Source: Algoriphagus litoralis (lineage in GTDB: Bacteria > Bacteroidota > Bacteroidia > Cytophagales > Cyclobacteriaceae). From it: 64,000 bases of DNA. Made by a program: the position numbers and the translations under genes. This document shows, in pieces, positions 1-9,458 of this stretch; within the stretch, counting starts at the first letter, position 1; every line of letters begins with the position of its first letter. Location of the stretch: NCBI RefSeq assembly GCF_003259255.1, contig NZ_QGOL01000007.1, forward strand, positions 400,974 to 464,973. The letters are read 5' to 3'. The notes beneath the pieces are model-generated. The model saw only the letters and a program-made list of their open reading frames with translations. It was not told where the DNA came from and made no database searches.

Positions 1-211
1 TCCTGAAAAATATGCCCCACAATATGGTGGCTATTGTGCCTTTGGAGTGGCAGGCGGCTACAAAGCCAAAACTTCTCCGGATGCATGGACTATTGTGAAT
101 GACAAACTCTACTTAAATTACAATCTGAACGTCCAAAAAGACTGGCTGAAAGATCGGGATTCGATGATTCAGAAAGCCAATAAAAATTGGGCGACTGTCA
201 AAAAGAACTAA
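1..211 (+). CDS. YHS domain-containing protein (3' part)
   Basis: The reading frame is open from base 2 to a TAA at 209-211, so only the last 69 residues are in the window. The segment has the features of a YHS-domain protein: a Tyr-Gly-Gly-Tyr-Cys run, a VAGGYKAKTSP-like stretch, 'DAWTIVNDKLYLNYN' and a 'W...ADA/KANKNW' tail. Bacteroidota versions are usually exported, about 150 residues long and linked to metal-related stress, but no substrate can be named here. The next gene starts only 3 nt after the stop, so the two are probably co-transcribed. Confidence 0.75.
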   Translation, partial: PEKYAPQYGGYCAFGVAGGYKAKTSPDAWTIVNDKLYLNYNLNVQKDWLKDRDSMIQKANKNWATVKKN

Positions 212-214
212 TGC

Positions 215-1303
215 ATGAACAATAGCGAGTTGTCAGTGGTCGCAGAGGATCCGATACCTAATCCCACGATCACGCCGTTCGCAGACAGTACAGCTCTGAC
301 CAATACCTTTGAGTTTTGGCCAGCTTGGACGATTCATATTCCGATGTACTTAATCGGTGTATACCAAGGAATCCGACTGGGAAACCTCAATTTCTTTCCG
401 GCAGTCAATCCCGGAATGGCAAACGGCGGGCTGTTTCTTTACTCCAAGTTTGATTCTTTAGCAGTTTTTGCTCCTAGAAACATCCCAAAAAGCATCCTGA
501 GCAAATCCCCTCACCAGCCGAAAACTCTTTTACAAAACGCCGAAAGTTCAGGGTTTGCTTTTCCAATGATCTTCAAACCTGATATCGGTGAGCGTGGCCG
601 GGGAGTAAAGCTTATCCGAAATGAAAAGGAAGCTGAAATTTACCTGCGAGACTTTAAGGATGAATCGGTTATTGTCCAGGAGTTTATTTCAAAAAGTGAG
701 GAATATGGAGTTTTCATCCAAAAAGATCCAAGCACCCGGCAAATTAAAGTCACCTCTATCACACAAAAAATCCCGCTTCAGGTCGTAGGAAATGGCCGGG
801 ATAACGTGCTGGAATTAGCCCAAAATCATCCCCGCGCCAAACGGTATCTTGCTGAAATCAAACCTGAACTTCTGGAAATAGTCCCAGCCTCAGGAAAATT
901 GCTCCAGCTAAGTATCAAGGGAAACCATTGCAAGGGAGCCGCTTTTGTGGATCGCTCTCAGTTGATCTGTTCAGAAATCATGGATGCCTTTCAGGAAATC
1001 TGCGGACACGTAGAGGACTTCTACTACGGGAGACTCGACGTGAAAGTCAATACCTCCACTGACTTGAAAAAACCCGATGAAATCCTCATTTTGGAAGTAA
1101 ACGGAGCCAACTCCGAGCCGATTCATATCTATTCTCATGGCAAAACTTACCTGAGTTCAATCCGGGAAATTGCCCGCTACTTTCAGCAGATGGCAACTAT
1201 CGCCCGATCTCAGCTCAGCAGCATTCGCCCCGAACCCAAACTGAAGGATTTACTTCGGAATTTTTGGCTCTACCGTCAACTAATCAAAAACACGCATGAG
1301 TGA
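215..1303 (+). CDS. ATP-grasp domain protein (D-Ala-D-Ala ligase-like)
   Basis: A 362-residue cytosolic protein. The middle has ATP-grasp signatures: a Lys in 'FPMIFKPDIGERGRGV' (nucleotide-binding loop), 'VIVQEFI', and near the C-terminus 'ILILEVNGANSEP', with the Glu/Asn metal ligands typical of the fold. The family joins a carboxylate to an amine or similar nucleophile through an acyl-phosphate. The substrate here is unknown. The N-terminal 110 residues include a short hydrophobic 'FFPAVNPGMANGG' segment seen in Bacteroidota relatives. The start lies 3 nt after the YHS gene, and the end overlaps the Crp/Fnr gene by 8 nt, suggesting one operon. Confidence 0.72.
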   Translation: MNNSELSVVAEDPIPNPTITPFADSTALTNTFEFWPAWTIHIPMYLIGVYQGIRLGNLNFFPAVNPGMANGGLFLYSKFDSLAVFAPRNIPKSILSKSPHQPKTLLQNAESSGFAFPMIFKPDIGERGRGVKLIRNEKEAEIYLRDFKDESVIVQEFISKSEEYGVFIQKDPSTRQIKVTSITQKIPLQVVGNGRDNVLELAQNHPRAKRYLAEIKPELLEIVPASGKLLQLSIKGNHCKGAAFVDRSQLICSEIMDAFQEICGHVEDFYYGRLDVKVNTSTDLKKPDEILILEVNGANSEPIHIYSHGKTYLSSIREIARYFQQMATIARSQLSSIRPEPKLKDLLRNFWLYRQLIKNTHE

Positions 1304-1976
1304 GGAAGTGAAATTTTGGCACCTGAGAAATCATCAGCTCTTTTGGGTATTGAACAACTCCCAAGTCCGTCAGCTCTGCATCATCACCAATTACAAGCGG
1401 GCAAAAAAGGGGGAAATGATTGATTTTGGAGAGCATGAAAGCTCCCGAATCTATCTCCTGAAGCGTGGCAATCTTAAAATCGTCCAAGTGGATGAGGAAG
1501 GAAACGAACTAATCGTGGACATCATTCAGAAGGGCGAACTTTTTGGTTCACTGAATTTTGGACAGGACAACGGCAGCTATGAATATGCCCAAGTGCTCAC
1601 AGACAGTGTCGTTCTTTGCAGCTTCAATACCGCAGATTTCGAACGGCTTTTGGCTGAGCATCCGACTTTGGCGATATCTTACACCAAACTGATCGGCTTC
1701 AGGTTGAAACGAATCAAAAACAATTATTCCAACCTTTTCTTCAAAAACACAAAAGAAAGATTGATTGCATTCCTCACCGATTGGGCCAATCGCGAAGGGC
1801 GGTTCACCGGGAACCAGGTCTGCATCGACAACTTTCTCACCCAAAAAGAAATCTCCCAGATTATCTGCAGCTCCCGACAGACCACCACCCAGCTGTTCAA
1901 CGAATGGGAACAGCAGGGACTGATCAGCTATTCCCGCAAGGAAATCATGATCAAAAACCTTAAAGAACTTGCATAA
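1296..1976 (+). CDS. Crp/Fnr family transcriptional regulator
   Basis: 226 residues, the usual length for Crp/Fnr proteins. Residues about 20-120 form the cyclic-nucleotide-binding beta-roll ('GEMIDFGEHESSRIYLLKRG', 'GELFGSLNF'). Residues about 145-225 form the winged helix, with 'LTQKEISQIICSSRQTTTQLFNEWEQQG' as the helix-turn-helix. No clustered N-terminal cysteines for an FeS sensor are seen, so it is not a classical FNR. It overlaps the ATP-grasp gene by 8 nt (ATGAGTGA junction), which argues for co-transcription and makes the upstream genes possible targets. The ligand is unknown. Confidence 0.9.
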   Translation: MSEEVKFWHLRNHQLFWVLNNSQVRQLCIITNYKRAKKGEMIDFGEHESSRIYLLKRGNLKIVQVDEEGNELIVDIIQKGELFGSLNFGQDNGSYEYAQVLTDSVVLCSFNTADFERLLAEHPTLAISYTKLIGFRLKRIKNNYSNLFFKNTKERLIAFLTDWANREGRFTGNQVCIDNFLTQKEISQIICSSRQTTTQLFNEWEQQGLISYSRKEIMIKNLKELA

Positions 1977-2091
1977 AAAACTCCTAAATGCAAGTTACCC
2001 GACAATTCAAAAACCAATCCAGCTGCATCTTGAGACATGAAAACCAAATCTCATCACGATGCTACAAGGCCCCGGATTTCCTCCTAATACG

Positions 2092-2490
2092 ATGACCAAT
2101 GCCAAATTCCTCAGTTGGGGACTGCGGATATTGGCTGCGCTGATTCTGATCCAATCTTTGATTTTCAAGTTTGGGGCACATCCGGATTCGGTGATGCTAT
2201 TTACCCAGCTCGGGGTAGAGCCCATAGGCAGAATCAGCCTTGGCGTGATCGAACTGATCGTAGCGACCCTGATTCTATTTCCCAAAACCACCCTTTTAGG
2301 TTCTATTTTGGGCATAGGAATAATGATTGGCGCCTTGGGTGCTCATATTTTCCAAATAGGCATTATATTCAACAACGACGGAGGAAAGCTTTTTGGACTG
2401 GCATTGGTCTGTTTTCTGGCTTGTGTAGGGCAGGTGATTATTTTCAAAAATCAATTGATCAGCTTTATAAAAACTCGGTATGTTAGCTAA
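2092..2490 (+). CDS. DoxX-like membrane protein
   Basis: About 132 residues with four predicted transmembrane helices: 'FLSWGLRILAALILIQSL', 'ISLGVIELIVATLILF', 'LLGSILGIGIMIGALGAHIF' and 'LFGLALVCFLACVGQVIIF'. This is the layout of the DoxX/DoxD-like family, whose Bacteroidota members have no firmly assigned reaction. An in-frame ATG at 2059 would add 11 polar residues. The ATG at 2092 sits just before the first helix and is preferred, with no strong ribosome site to decide. It overlaps the next gene by 11 nt. Confidence 0.7.
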   Translation: MTNAKFLSWGLRILAALILIQSLIFKFGAHPDSVMLFTQLGVEPIGRISLGVIELIVATLILFPKTTLLGSILGIGIMIGALGAHIFQIGIIFNNDGGKLFGLALVCFLACVGQVIIFKNQLISFIKTRYVS

Positions 2491-2974
2491 AGCTTGCGCT
2501 CTTCAACTCCAAGAACTCAGTGATCTACTGGATCAACTTCCCCCAGAAAGGTATTCTTCCATTTCCCCTGTATTTCGCACAGCTTCTGTCGGTCAGCATG
2601 TTAGGCATATCATCGAGCTTTTTGAATGCCTGATCCACCAATATGAATCAGGACAGATCAACTACGATCTCAGAACCAGAGACCCAAAGCTGGAAAATGA
2701 TCTGGCTTTTGCTCTCGATAAAATCAGGCAGGTACAATCCAACATCAGTCTTCCTGACAGGGATTTGACACTTTTTCAAGATCAATCTTTAGGGAATCAA
2801 GGAATAAAAACCACTTTTTTCCGCGAATTGCTATATAACCTTGAGCATTGCGTCCACCATCAGGCACTGATCAGACTGGCCTGTCAAGTGATGCCTGAAG
2901 TGATCATTCCTGTAAACTTTGGCGTAGCCAAATCCACCCAAACCTATCACAGCCAACTCGCTTCCAATAACTGA
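2480..2974 (+). CDS. DinB-like four-helix bundle protein
   Basis: 164 residues, cytosolic, all-helical. The pattern fits the DinB/YfiT superfamily of putative metal-dependent enzymes: a first His in '[16 protein letters not shown]' and a late His cluster in '[13 protein letters not shown]', which would supply the metal triad. Family members are thiol-S-transferase-like proteins or have no known role; the substrate cannot be told. The start overlaps the DoxX-like gene by 11 nt, so the two are translationally coupled. Confidence 0.7.
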   Translation: MLAKACALQLQELSDLLDQLPPERYSSISPVFRTASVGQHVRHIIELFECLIHQYESGQINYDLRTRDPKLENDLAFALDKIRQVQSNISLPDRDLTLFQDQSLGNQGIKTTFFRELLYNLEHCVHHQALIRLACQVMPEVIIPVNFGVAKSTQTYHSQLASNN

Positions 2975-3056
2975 GATTGGCGGCCGATCTTGGGCACCAA
3001 GCAAACTAAACTTCGACTTTTTCCCTATCTTTTCATTTCAAAACCACCTGCTGAAT

Positions 3057-6000
3057 ATGAAACGGATATTAGTCTTTTTGCTGCTTTTGAGCAGCTTCAC
3101 CTCCTATTCCCAAACCTTCGATTCTTCCCTCCCACTCAAGTACCGAAATATCGGTCCCTTCCGTGGCGGTAGATCCGTCACAGCCTCTGGAGTAGTCAAT
3201 GACCCCTTGACCTACTACTTTGGTACCACTGGCGGAGGAGTCTGGAAAACTTCCGATGCAGGACAGCATTGGGAGAATATCTCTGACGGATTTTTCACCA
3301 CAGGCTCGGTAGGTGCTGTGGCTGTCGCCGAAAGCAACTCCAACATCGTCTATGTCGGCATGGGTGAGCATGCTCCTCGGGGCGTGATGACCTCCTACGG
3401 AGATGGCATGTACAAATCCACCGATGCCGGCAAAACCTGGAAAAAGATCGGTTTGGAGAAAACCCAACACATTTCCCGCATCCAGATCCACCCGACCAAT
3501 CCTGATGTACTTTTCGTGGCGGCTCAAGGAGCACTTCACGCCCAAAACGAAGACCGAGGCGTCTACAAATCTATGGATGGTGGTTTGACTTGGGAAAAAG
3601 TCCTTTTTGTGGACAACATGACCGGAGCCGTGGAGCTTTCCATGGACATGAACTATCCCGAGATCCTCTACGCAGCCATGTGGGAGCATCAGCGATTCCC
3701 TTGGCAGGTGAAGTCAGGAGGTCCGGGTTCGGGTCTCTACAAATCCACCGACTCCGGAAAAACCTGGAAGAAAATCCACAAAGGGCTACCTGAAGAAAAA
3801 GGAAAAATGGCCATCTCGGTCTCTAGAGCCAATTCAAACAAAGTATATGCGCTTATTGAAAGCGACACTGAAAAGGACCTTGGTGGACTTTTCGTCTCTG
3901 ATGACGCTGGAGAAAGCTGGTCCTTGATCAACAAAAGCAACCGACTCACCCAGCGAGCTTGGTACTACATCGAGGTTTTCGCTGATCCGATCAACGAGCA
4001 CAAAGTCTATGTGCAAAGTGCACCGTTCTTGGTGTCGATCGACGGAGGCAAAACCTTTGAGGACATCGACGGTCCACATGGCGACTACCACGATCTCTGG
4101 ATCAATCCCAAAAACGCCAACAACCTAATCCTCGCCGATGACGGTGGCGGTTCGATCTCCTTCAATGGCGGCAAAACATGGTCTACTCAAAGCAATATGC
4201 CTACTGCACAGATGTATCGCATCAATGTGGACAATCAGTGGCCATATCGCATCTACGGCGGCCAGCAGGACAACACTTCACTGGTGATTTCTAGCATGGC
4301 TTTGGGTCGTGGAGGCATCACACAGGAGCACTGGAACTACTCCGCAGGGGGCGAAAGTGCATTCTTGGCTTTCGATCCCGATGATCCAAGGTATGTGCTC
4401 GGAGGAAGCTATCAGGGTACTATCGAAGTACTCGACATGGAGTCTCAAGGTTCGACCAATATCATGGCCGCTCCGATTCAATACCTCGGCATGGATGCCA
4501 AAGATATGAAGTACCGGTTCAACTGGAATGCTCCGATCATCTGGTCTCAGCACGAACCAAACACCTTCTACCATGCTGCGCAAATTCTGCTCAAAACTCA
4601 GGATTGGGGTAAAACCTGGACAGAGGTATCTCCCGACTTGACCCGAAATGAGAAGGAAAAGCAAGGAAAAGGAGGCGTGCCTTATACCAATGAAGCCGTG
4701 GGTGCAGAAAACTACGGCACTATCGCCTATGTGATCGAAAGCCCGCACGAAGCTGGAGTCATCTGGACAGGAAGCGACGACGGACTGGTGCAGCTGACCC
4801 GTGACAATGGAAAAACCTGGACCAATGTCACGCCTAAAGGCCTTGCGGAATGTCTGGTCAATGCTATTGAAGTTTCTCCACACGATCCGGCGACGGCCTA
4901 CATTGCTACTACCCGTTACAAATTTAATGATTACACCCCAGGTCTCTACAAAACAACAGACTATGGAAAGACCTGGACAAATATCTCCAAAGGCATTCCA
5001 ACTGGAGCATTTACTCGGGTGGTGCGGGAAGATACCAAGGTGAAAAACCTGCTTTTCGCAGGAACAGAGACCGGAATGTATATCTCCAAAGACGGTGGAG
5101 CGAATTGGGCTTCTTTTCAACTCAACCTGCCGCTCACTCCGATTACCGATCTGAAAGTAGCCCATGATGATCTCATCGTGGCCACAGCTGGTCGCTCCTA
5201 CTGGATTTTGGACGAACTGAATGCCGTCCGCGAACTCCAACCCAAAGTCGATCAAATCAAACTCTATACGCCTGAAGTAGCACTCCTTGGCAACTGGTAT
5301 TCTGCTATGAATGGAGGAAATCTGGATAACTTCACCGGAACGAATCCTTTCCAAGGACACAATCCTGCCAATGGCATGGTGATCTATTACCACTTGCCGG
5401 AGACTTTTGCAGACAGCACCGAACTGACCTTGGAGGTCTTGGATGCGGATGGCAAACTCGTGCAAAAGCTCAGTTCCAAGCGTAATCCAGACTTTGTGTC
5501 TTACGACGGAGGACCTTCCCCCGATCAGACTATCTCTACCCGCAAAGGAGTAAACCGATTCGTGTGGAATCTGCGCTACCCTACTGTGCCGGGTATCCCA
5601 ACCGCTTACATCGAGTCCAGCTATGCCGGACATAAAGCGATTCCGGGCACATATACCCTTCGTCTCAGCGGAGGTGGCATGACTGCCGAAGCCAAAGGAG
5701 AAATCAAGGATATTCCTGCCTACAACCTGACTCCAGCTGACTACCAAGCCTATCACGAGTGGATGAGCCAACTCGAGAGCGAAGTCACTACGATGCACAC
5801 CATGGTCAATACTGCAAAAACCTACCAAGACCAACTCAAAGATCTGGTCAGCAGATTGGATGATAAAGCTGAATACAAAGACCTCAAAACCGCAGCAGAA
5901 ACCCTGATCAAAGAAATTCAGACTTGGGATGAGGAGATGGTGCAGCGCAAATCTACCGCCTACGATGATGTGGAGAACTTCCCGAACAAGTTTACCGCCA

Positions 6001-6194
6001 ACTTCATGTACATGATGAACCACGGCGAAAGCTCCATTCCTAGGATCAACGAAGGCACCAAAGCCCGCTATGCCGAACTGATGGAGCAGTGGAAACCCCT
6101 CAAAGCCGAAGGCGAACGACTGATCCAAACTGCTGTGCCTGCCTTCAACAAGCTGGCAAGTGAAAAGGGTGTGGGTGTTTTGTTTGTGAAGTGA
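3057..6194 (+). CDS. secreted Asp-box/VPS10-type beta-propeller protein
   Basis: 1045 residues with a signal peptide ([11 protein letters not shown]...YSQ). The first about 700 residues carry repeated Asp-box motifs (S/T-x-D-x-G-x-x-W), for example 'KTSDAGQHW', 'KSTDAGKTW', 'KSMDGGLTW', 'KSTDSGKTW', 'VSDDAGESW' and 'TRDNGKTW'. These form BNR/sortilin-like propeller blades, as in proteins labelled 'VPS10 domain' or 'glycosyl hydrolase' in Bacteroidota. The C-terminal about 300 residues contain an FlgD/Ig-like beta segment ('[15 protein letters not shown]') and then a helical tail. No glycosidase active site can be named, so enzymatic activity is unproven. It stands alone, with a hairpin just downstream. 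Confidence 0.85.
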   Translation: MKRILVFLLLLSSFTSYSQTFDSSLPLKYRNIGPFRGGRSVTASGVVNDPLTYYFGTTGGGVWKTSDAGQHWENISDGFFTTGSVGAVAVAESNSNIVYVGMGEHAPRGVMTSYGDGMYKSTDAGKTWKKIGLEKTQHISRIQIHPTNPDVLFVAAQGALHAQNEDRGVYKSMDGGLTWEKVLFVDNMTGAVELSMDMNYPEILYAAMWEHQRFPWQVKSGGPGSGLYKSTDSGKTWKKIHKGLPEEKGKMAISVSRANSNKVYALIESDTEKDLGGLFVSDDAGESWSLINKSNRLTQRAWYYIEVFADPINEHKVYVQSAPFLVSIDGGKTFEDIDGPHGDYHDLWINPKNANNLILADDGGGSISFNGGKTWSTQSNMPTAQMYRINVDNQWPYRIYGGQQDNTSLVISSMALGRGGITQEHWNYSAGGESAFLAFDPDDPRYVLGGSYQGTIEVLDMESQGSTNIMAAPIQYLGMDAKDMKYRFNWNAPIIWSQHEPNTFYHAAQILLKTQDWGKTWTEVSPDLTRNEKEKQGKGGVPYTNEAVGAENYGTIAYVIESPHEAGVIWTGSDDGLVQLTRDNGKTWTNVTPKGLAECLVNAIEVSPHDPATAYIATTRYKFNDYTPGLYKTTDYGKTWTNISKGIPTGAFTRVVREDTKVKNLLFAGTETGMYISKDGGANWASFQLNLPLTPITDLKVAHDDLIVATAGRSYWILDELNAVRELQPKVDQIKLYTPEVALLGNWYSAMNGGNLDNFTGTNPFQGHNPANGMVIYYHLPETFADSTELTLEVLDADGKLVQKLSSKRNPDFVSYDGGPSPDQTISTRKGVNRFVWNLRYPTVPGIPTAYIESSYAGHKAIPGTYTLRLSGGGMTAEAKGEIKDIPAYNLTPADYQAYHEWMSQLESEVTTMHTMVNTAKTYQDQLKDLVSRLDDKAEYKDLKTAAETLIKEIQTWDEEMVQRKSTAYDDVENFPNKFTANFMYMMNHGESSIPRINEGTKARYAELMEQWKPLKAEGERLIQTAVPAFNKLASEKGVGVLFVK

Positions 6195-6204
6195 GAAAAT
6201 AAAA

Positions 6205-6235
6205 AGCTGGGTGGGATTTTTAATTCCATCCAGCT
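6205..6235 (+). terminator. hairpin after the Asp-box gene
   Basis: An AGCTGG-GTGGGA arm pairs with TCC-ATCCAGCT around a T-rich loop, 11 nt after the stop. There is no strong T-tract downstream, so it may be a weak terminator or an mRNA 3' end. Confidence 0.5.
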
Positions 6236-6270
6236 ATTCCTAAATTCATAATAAATGAAAGGCGACAGCA

Positions 6271-6429
6271 ATGAAGGAAAGTAAGAAAGCAAAGAATCTA
6301 AAAACCTTAGATCAATTGATTGAGGAAGAATTTGGGCCAACGGGTATGAAAGCCAGAGATAAATTTGAAAAGGGGTTTAAGGCTTTTGAAAGATCTTTCT
6401 TGGACAAAAAACGGAATGGGATTCCTTGA
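6271..6429 (+). pseudogene. truncated XRE/HigA-type antitoxin N-terminus
   Basis: A 52-codon ORF beginning MKESKKAKNLKTLDQ. The 'TLDQLIEEEFGPTGMKARDKFEKGFKAF' portion closely resembles the N-terminal region that precedes the helix-turn-helix in Bacteroidota HigA-like antitoxins. Those usually run on to about 95-110 residues. Here the frame ends soon after, with no HTH and no adjacent HigB toxin, so it is read as a remnant. It could instead be an unrelated small protein. It lies at the start of an AT-rich islet. Confidence 0.45.
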
Positions 6430-6442
6430 CAATAGTATCTTG

Positions 6443-6492
6443 ACCAATTAGAAATTGGTAGGGATATGAGGGTGGAATTGCAAATTCCACCC
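6443..6492. repeat. two adjacent inverted repeats
   Basis: ACCAATT-AGA-AATTGGT lies at 6443-6459. A perfect 10-bp stem with a 3-nt loop lies at 6470-6492 (arms GGGTGGAATT and AATTCCACCC). The second arm resembles the hairpin after the Asp-box gene at 6205-6235, as if the same 3' structure occurred twice around the antitoxin remnant. Confidence 0.6.
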
Positions 6493-6641
6493 AGCCTTAT
6501 ACTGAACTTCAAAGGTGCTGAGAAGAGATTACATCTAGCGAAGCTTCACCCAGAAATAAACTTATTATGATTTAAGAAAAATGAAAAAAGAAAAAGCAAT
6601 TAATTCCTTCAAGAAGGAATCTTGAAATCAATTTATTGAAT

Positions 6642-7277
6642 ATGAGACTATATAAATATCATAAAATTGATAAGTTTTTGATCTGGAGCTTGGTTAACAC
6701 TGAAAATTGGTATAGCAGATTAAAGTACCTAAACGATCCTTATGAAGCTTTTTTCAATGATCAAACCAGCACTAGCATTTATAAAAATTTTAAAGAAACA
6801 CTATGCATTTGCAGCTTCTCAAAAACAAAAGATGAGATTTTAATGTGGTCACACTATGCAGATGAGCATAGAGGTGTATGTTTAGAGTTTTTATGCCCAG
6901 AAGATAATAACTTTAAATCATCATTGATTGAAATAAATTATAATAACAAAATAACCAAACTTGACAATGTTGAAATAACCAAAGACGGACATCTTTCACT
7001 GAACATAAACTCGAATGGAAGCTGGATTTCTCAAAAACTTGAAACCTGGAAATATGAACAAGAAATCAGGAGGATTATAATTGAAGAAAACACTAGTATA
7101 AAAGGTTTATCAAATAAGTTTCCTGGAAAACTCTCTTCTATATATTTTGGAGTGAATGCCAATAAGTTTGAAATTGATTTAATAAAAAAAATCACAAAAG
7201 ATCATAATGACTTGAATTATTTTAAAGTAGAATTAAATGAAACACAGAACAATATGTCATCAAATCATATTGTATAA
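6642..7277 (+). CDS. DUF2971 family protein
   Basis: 211 residues from the ATG at 6642 (an in-frame TTG lies 6 nt upstream). The N-terminus has the DUF2971 pattern: 'LYKYHKID', 'RLKYLNDPYEAFF' and 'CICSFSKTKDEILMWSHYADEHRGVCLEF'. The family is widespread, often sits in mobile or defence-related DNA, and has no firmly known biochemical role. The gene is clearly richer in A+T than its neighbours, with many AAT/AAA/ATA codons, which suggests acquisition by transfer. It has no obvious operon partner except the following gene 16 nt downstream. Confidence 0.75.
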   Translation: MRLYKYHKIDKFLIWSLVNTENWYSRLKYLNDPYEAFFNDQTSTSIYKNFKETLCICSFSKTKDEILMWSHYADEHRGVCLEFLCPEDNNFKSSLIEINYNNKITKLDNVEITKDGHLSLNINSNGSWISQKLETWKYEQEIRRIIIEENTSIKGLSNKFPGKLSSIYFGVNANKFEIDLIKKITKDHNDLNYFKVELNETQNNMSSNHIV

Positions 7278-7293
7278 TGCCTTATTTTAATTC

Positions 7294-7812
7294 ATGACTT
7301 TCCTAAAAATAACCCCGGACAAAGAAAATGAAGCTGGATTTGGTCAAATCGCAAAGACCCTTTTTGAAGAATATGTCATTCAGAAAGGTGATAAGCTTTT
7401 TAGATTGATCGAGATTGAGTTCTATTGGAATTCGGAAACTCATCCTGACCAATCCACATATGGCAGAAATCATATCCGACCACAGGCCGGAGATTGGTTT
7501 TTTCATTATTCGGGGGTTGATATTGCCTTGGACAATCAAGAACTCAAAGGAGAAGGCGGGATCTTAATCAGAGGAATTTATGACATTGCTGAAAAGAGGG
7601 AGATCAAAGGACCGATGATCTGTGCAATGACCCTTTTTAGCGGATTCAATGCCTTTGACGGAATCATACAAACCAAGCTTATCAAAAAATCATTTGACTC
7701 CTTTCCTATTAAAGCAGGGCCAAGAAAAGGGCTTGGCAAAAATGCTGAGGTAAACGAAATGCATCTAAAGAATTATGCTTTCTCTATCAATCCCAAAAAA
7801 TTACCCGCCTAA
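7294..7812 (+). CDS. conserved hypothetical protein
   Basis: 172 residues, no signal peptide or membrane segment. Notable stretches are 'LFRLIEIEFYWNSETHPDQSTYGR', 'AGDWFFHYSGVDIAL' and 'GGILIRGIYD'. The order R-x-x-E-(I/T)-E-x-Y ... Y/F ... L-I-R-(A/G)-I loosely recalls methylpurine DNA glycosylases, and small Bacteroidota proteins of this type exist, but the catalytic residues of that family cannot be lined up with confidence. The function is therefore left open. Base composition is between that of the DUF2971 gene and the host average. The start ATG lies 16 nt after the DUF2971 stop. Confidence 0.6.
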   Translation: MTFLKITPDKENEAGFGQIAKTLFEEYVIQKGDKLFRLIEIEFYWNSETHPDQSTYGRNHIRPQAGDWFFHYSGVDIALDNQELKGEGGILIRGIYDIAEKREIKGPMICAMTLFSGFNAFDGIIQTKLIKKSFDSFPIKAGPRKGLGKNAEVNEMHLKNYAFSINPKKLPA

Positions 7813-7871
7813 GTGTAGTTTACAAACTGGATTAGGCATAGGTTGCCCACCCTGCAACCTGGCCTCTCGCT

Positions 7872-7891
7872 ATCCCGATAGCTATCGGGAT
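7872..7891. repeat. 20-bp perfect palindrome in a 310-bp gap
   Basis: ATCCCGATAGCTATCGGGAT lies in the gene-free stretch 7813-8122. No T-tract follows on either strand, so it looks like a dispersed palindromic repeat rather than a terminator. Short ORFs in this gap are not convincing, and nothing else was seen. Confidence 0.6.
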
Positions 7892-8122
7892 CACCGAAGC
7901 TTTTTAAACGCTCGATCCTGCCGGAAATTCAAAACGAATTCTAAAAATAGCTTTCCCGGCATACTGGGCTTGCTCATTAATCAGCCAACGACGTGTATCG
8001 GTCTAAGGGATAAATCAATTTTTGCCTCACTAAAAACTTATTAAGAAATTGTAATAAACTTCAAATAATTGAATATATTCATGAAAACCATATAAGCCTT
8101 CCCAGAATCTCATCAATTTAAA

Positions 8123-8608
8123 ATGAAACGTATACCCCTATTTTCTGCCATATTCCTCCTGTCATGGTTAACAATTGGCACAGCCTCAGCCCAGAACCCT
8201 AGAGATATCTTCATAAAATTTGAAATCGATGCTGCGGCGATTTTTGACGGGGGTGATGTGGAGGAGTATTCCGAGATGTCTGATGACAACAACGGTGGAA
8301 GTAGTAGCGGAAAACCGTCGGATTTCGAATCTGAAGCGTACATTTCCAAGTTTGTCAACTGGGAAATCGACAATATCGGAGCAAATCCCAATGAGTTTCA
8401 AGTCAAATTTTTGGACTTTCCCTGGACTGGTCCCAGTGGTACATTTAAGGACAATCCCATCAAAGGAGGAGGAAAAAAAGCCAAAGCAAAAATCGAGGAC
8501 AACGCCCAAGTGGGCGTAATTAAGTACACGATCAGATTTACCATTCGAAATAAGGTAACAGGAGAAACCCGAACCTTTGAACTTGATCCCAAGATTAGAG
8601 TCGTTTAA
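8123..8608 (+). CDS. secreted hypothetical protein
   Basis: 161 residues with a clear signal peptide (MKRIPLFSAIFLLSWLTIGTASAQ). The mature protein has an acidic, Ser/Gly-rich linker ('DDNNGGSSSGKPSD') and then a beta-rich domain ('VKFLDFPWTG', 'IKYTIRFTIRNKVTGETRTFELDPKIRVV'). No family is recognised; the C-terminal part could be a small Ig-like or carbohydrate-contacting domain. It is probably periplasmic or surface-exposed. Confidence 0.65.
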   Translation: MKRIPLFSAIFLLSWLTIGTASAQNPRDIFIKFEIDAAAIFDGGDVEEYSEMSDDNNGGSSSGKPSDFESEAYISKFVNWEIDNIGANPNEFQVKFLDFPWTGPSGTFKDNPIKGGGKKAKAKIEDNAQVGVIKYTIRFTIRNKVTGETRTFELDPKIRVV

Positions 8609-8611
8609 CCG

Positions 8612-8725
8612 ATGAAAATAAGAGCAGAAACCTTCTCCAGTTTTGAACGTAAATTTCTGCAATATCCTAAAGTTATCAGTGACCGGTTTGGAGTTTACTA
8701 TTCTGGTGAATTTCAAGAGGAATGA
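8612..8725 (+). CDS. possible small ORF (37 aa)
   Basis: An ATG three bases after the preceding stop opens a 37-codon frame (starts MKIRAETFSSFERKFLQ, ends at a TGA at 8723-8725). It fills the gap before the lipoprotein gene. It has no recognised similarity and could be chance. Confidence 0.25.
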   Translation: MKIRAETFSSFERKFLQYPKVISDRFGVYYSGEFQEE

Positions 8726-8746
8726 ATAGGACCTATCCAAAAAACC

Positions 8747-9211
8747 ATGAAATTGAAATCCTCACTTTTGAATCTCCTGCTAGCTTGTATTTTTACGTTA
8801 GCTATTTCCTGCCAACCCAAAACCGTAGAAGAACTGGCGGAAAAGGATGCCAACACCTTTTTCAGCAACCTCGACGATGCGGAGAAATTAGCAGCTCATC
8901 CCTGGGTCATCCCTGTAAATATTCCTGAAGAACTAGCAGAACAGAACAGGGCTAAGTCCATAGAGCGACTTCAGAATTATTTCTCAGAGGTATGTAAGGG
9001 TGATCCAAAAGACTTCAACCTGCTCAAAACATACCGAAAAATCGGAGATGACAACCAGAAAATTCTCTTCCTAGAATACGAGTTTTGCACCTCGGGAATG
9101 GTAATCATGGGCTATGAAGTGGAAGAGAATGACCTTACCCTTTTTAGTGTTTGGCCGAAAAAGAAGGACGACAAACCTGAGGTATTATTTTCCGACAAGC
9201 AAGAATGGTAA
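8747..9211 (+). CDS. small lipoprotein, unknown function
   Basis: 154 residues. A lipoprotein signal ends in a LAIS-C lipobox with Cys22. The mature part is charged and helical at first ('TVEELAEKDANTFFSNLDDAEKLAA') and then beta-rich. No family is recognised. It is likely anchored to the inner or outer membrane. It may be co-transcribed with the secreted protein upstream. The 247 bp that follow (9212-9458) hold no gene that I can support. Confidence 0.65.
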   Translation: MKLKSSLLNLLLACIFTLAISCQPKTVEELAEKDANTFFSNLDDAEKLAAHPWVIPVNIPEELAEQNRAKSIERLQNYFSEVCKGDPKDFNLLKTYRKIGDDNQKILFLEYEFCTSGMVIMGYEVEENDLTLFSVWPKKKDDKPEVLFSDKQEW

Positions 9212-9458
9212 TTTAAGATTGTTGCAACTTACATATCTATTGACTCCCGTTTTTTTGACCCAATAGGAGGTAAATATGCAACCTCAGCACCAATCAAAAT
9301 TCCCTTAGCCTTTCATTTTCTCATCTTGATCAGCTTTTCCAAAAATCTTCCTAATTCCCCAAATGGAAACAAACAGCACAATCGTATTGACTAACGGTTG
9401 GATTTTGTCCATTAAGATTTGACAATATTTCAATATCTTTTTCCCTTAAAATGGATCC

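Noticed and set aside
4278..6128. Long 616-codon frame on the minus strand
   Set aside because: It lies wholly opposite the Asp-box protein gene, has no leader or family motifs, and is a mirror of the high-G+C coding frame.
9212..9458. Gap between the lipoprotein and DUF3667 genes
   Set aside because: Searched for small genes, tRNA-like folds and hairpins; nothing convincing was seen.
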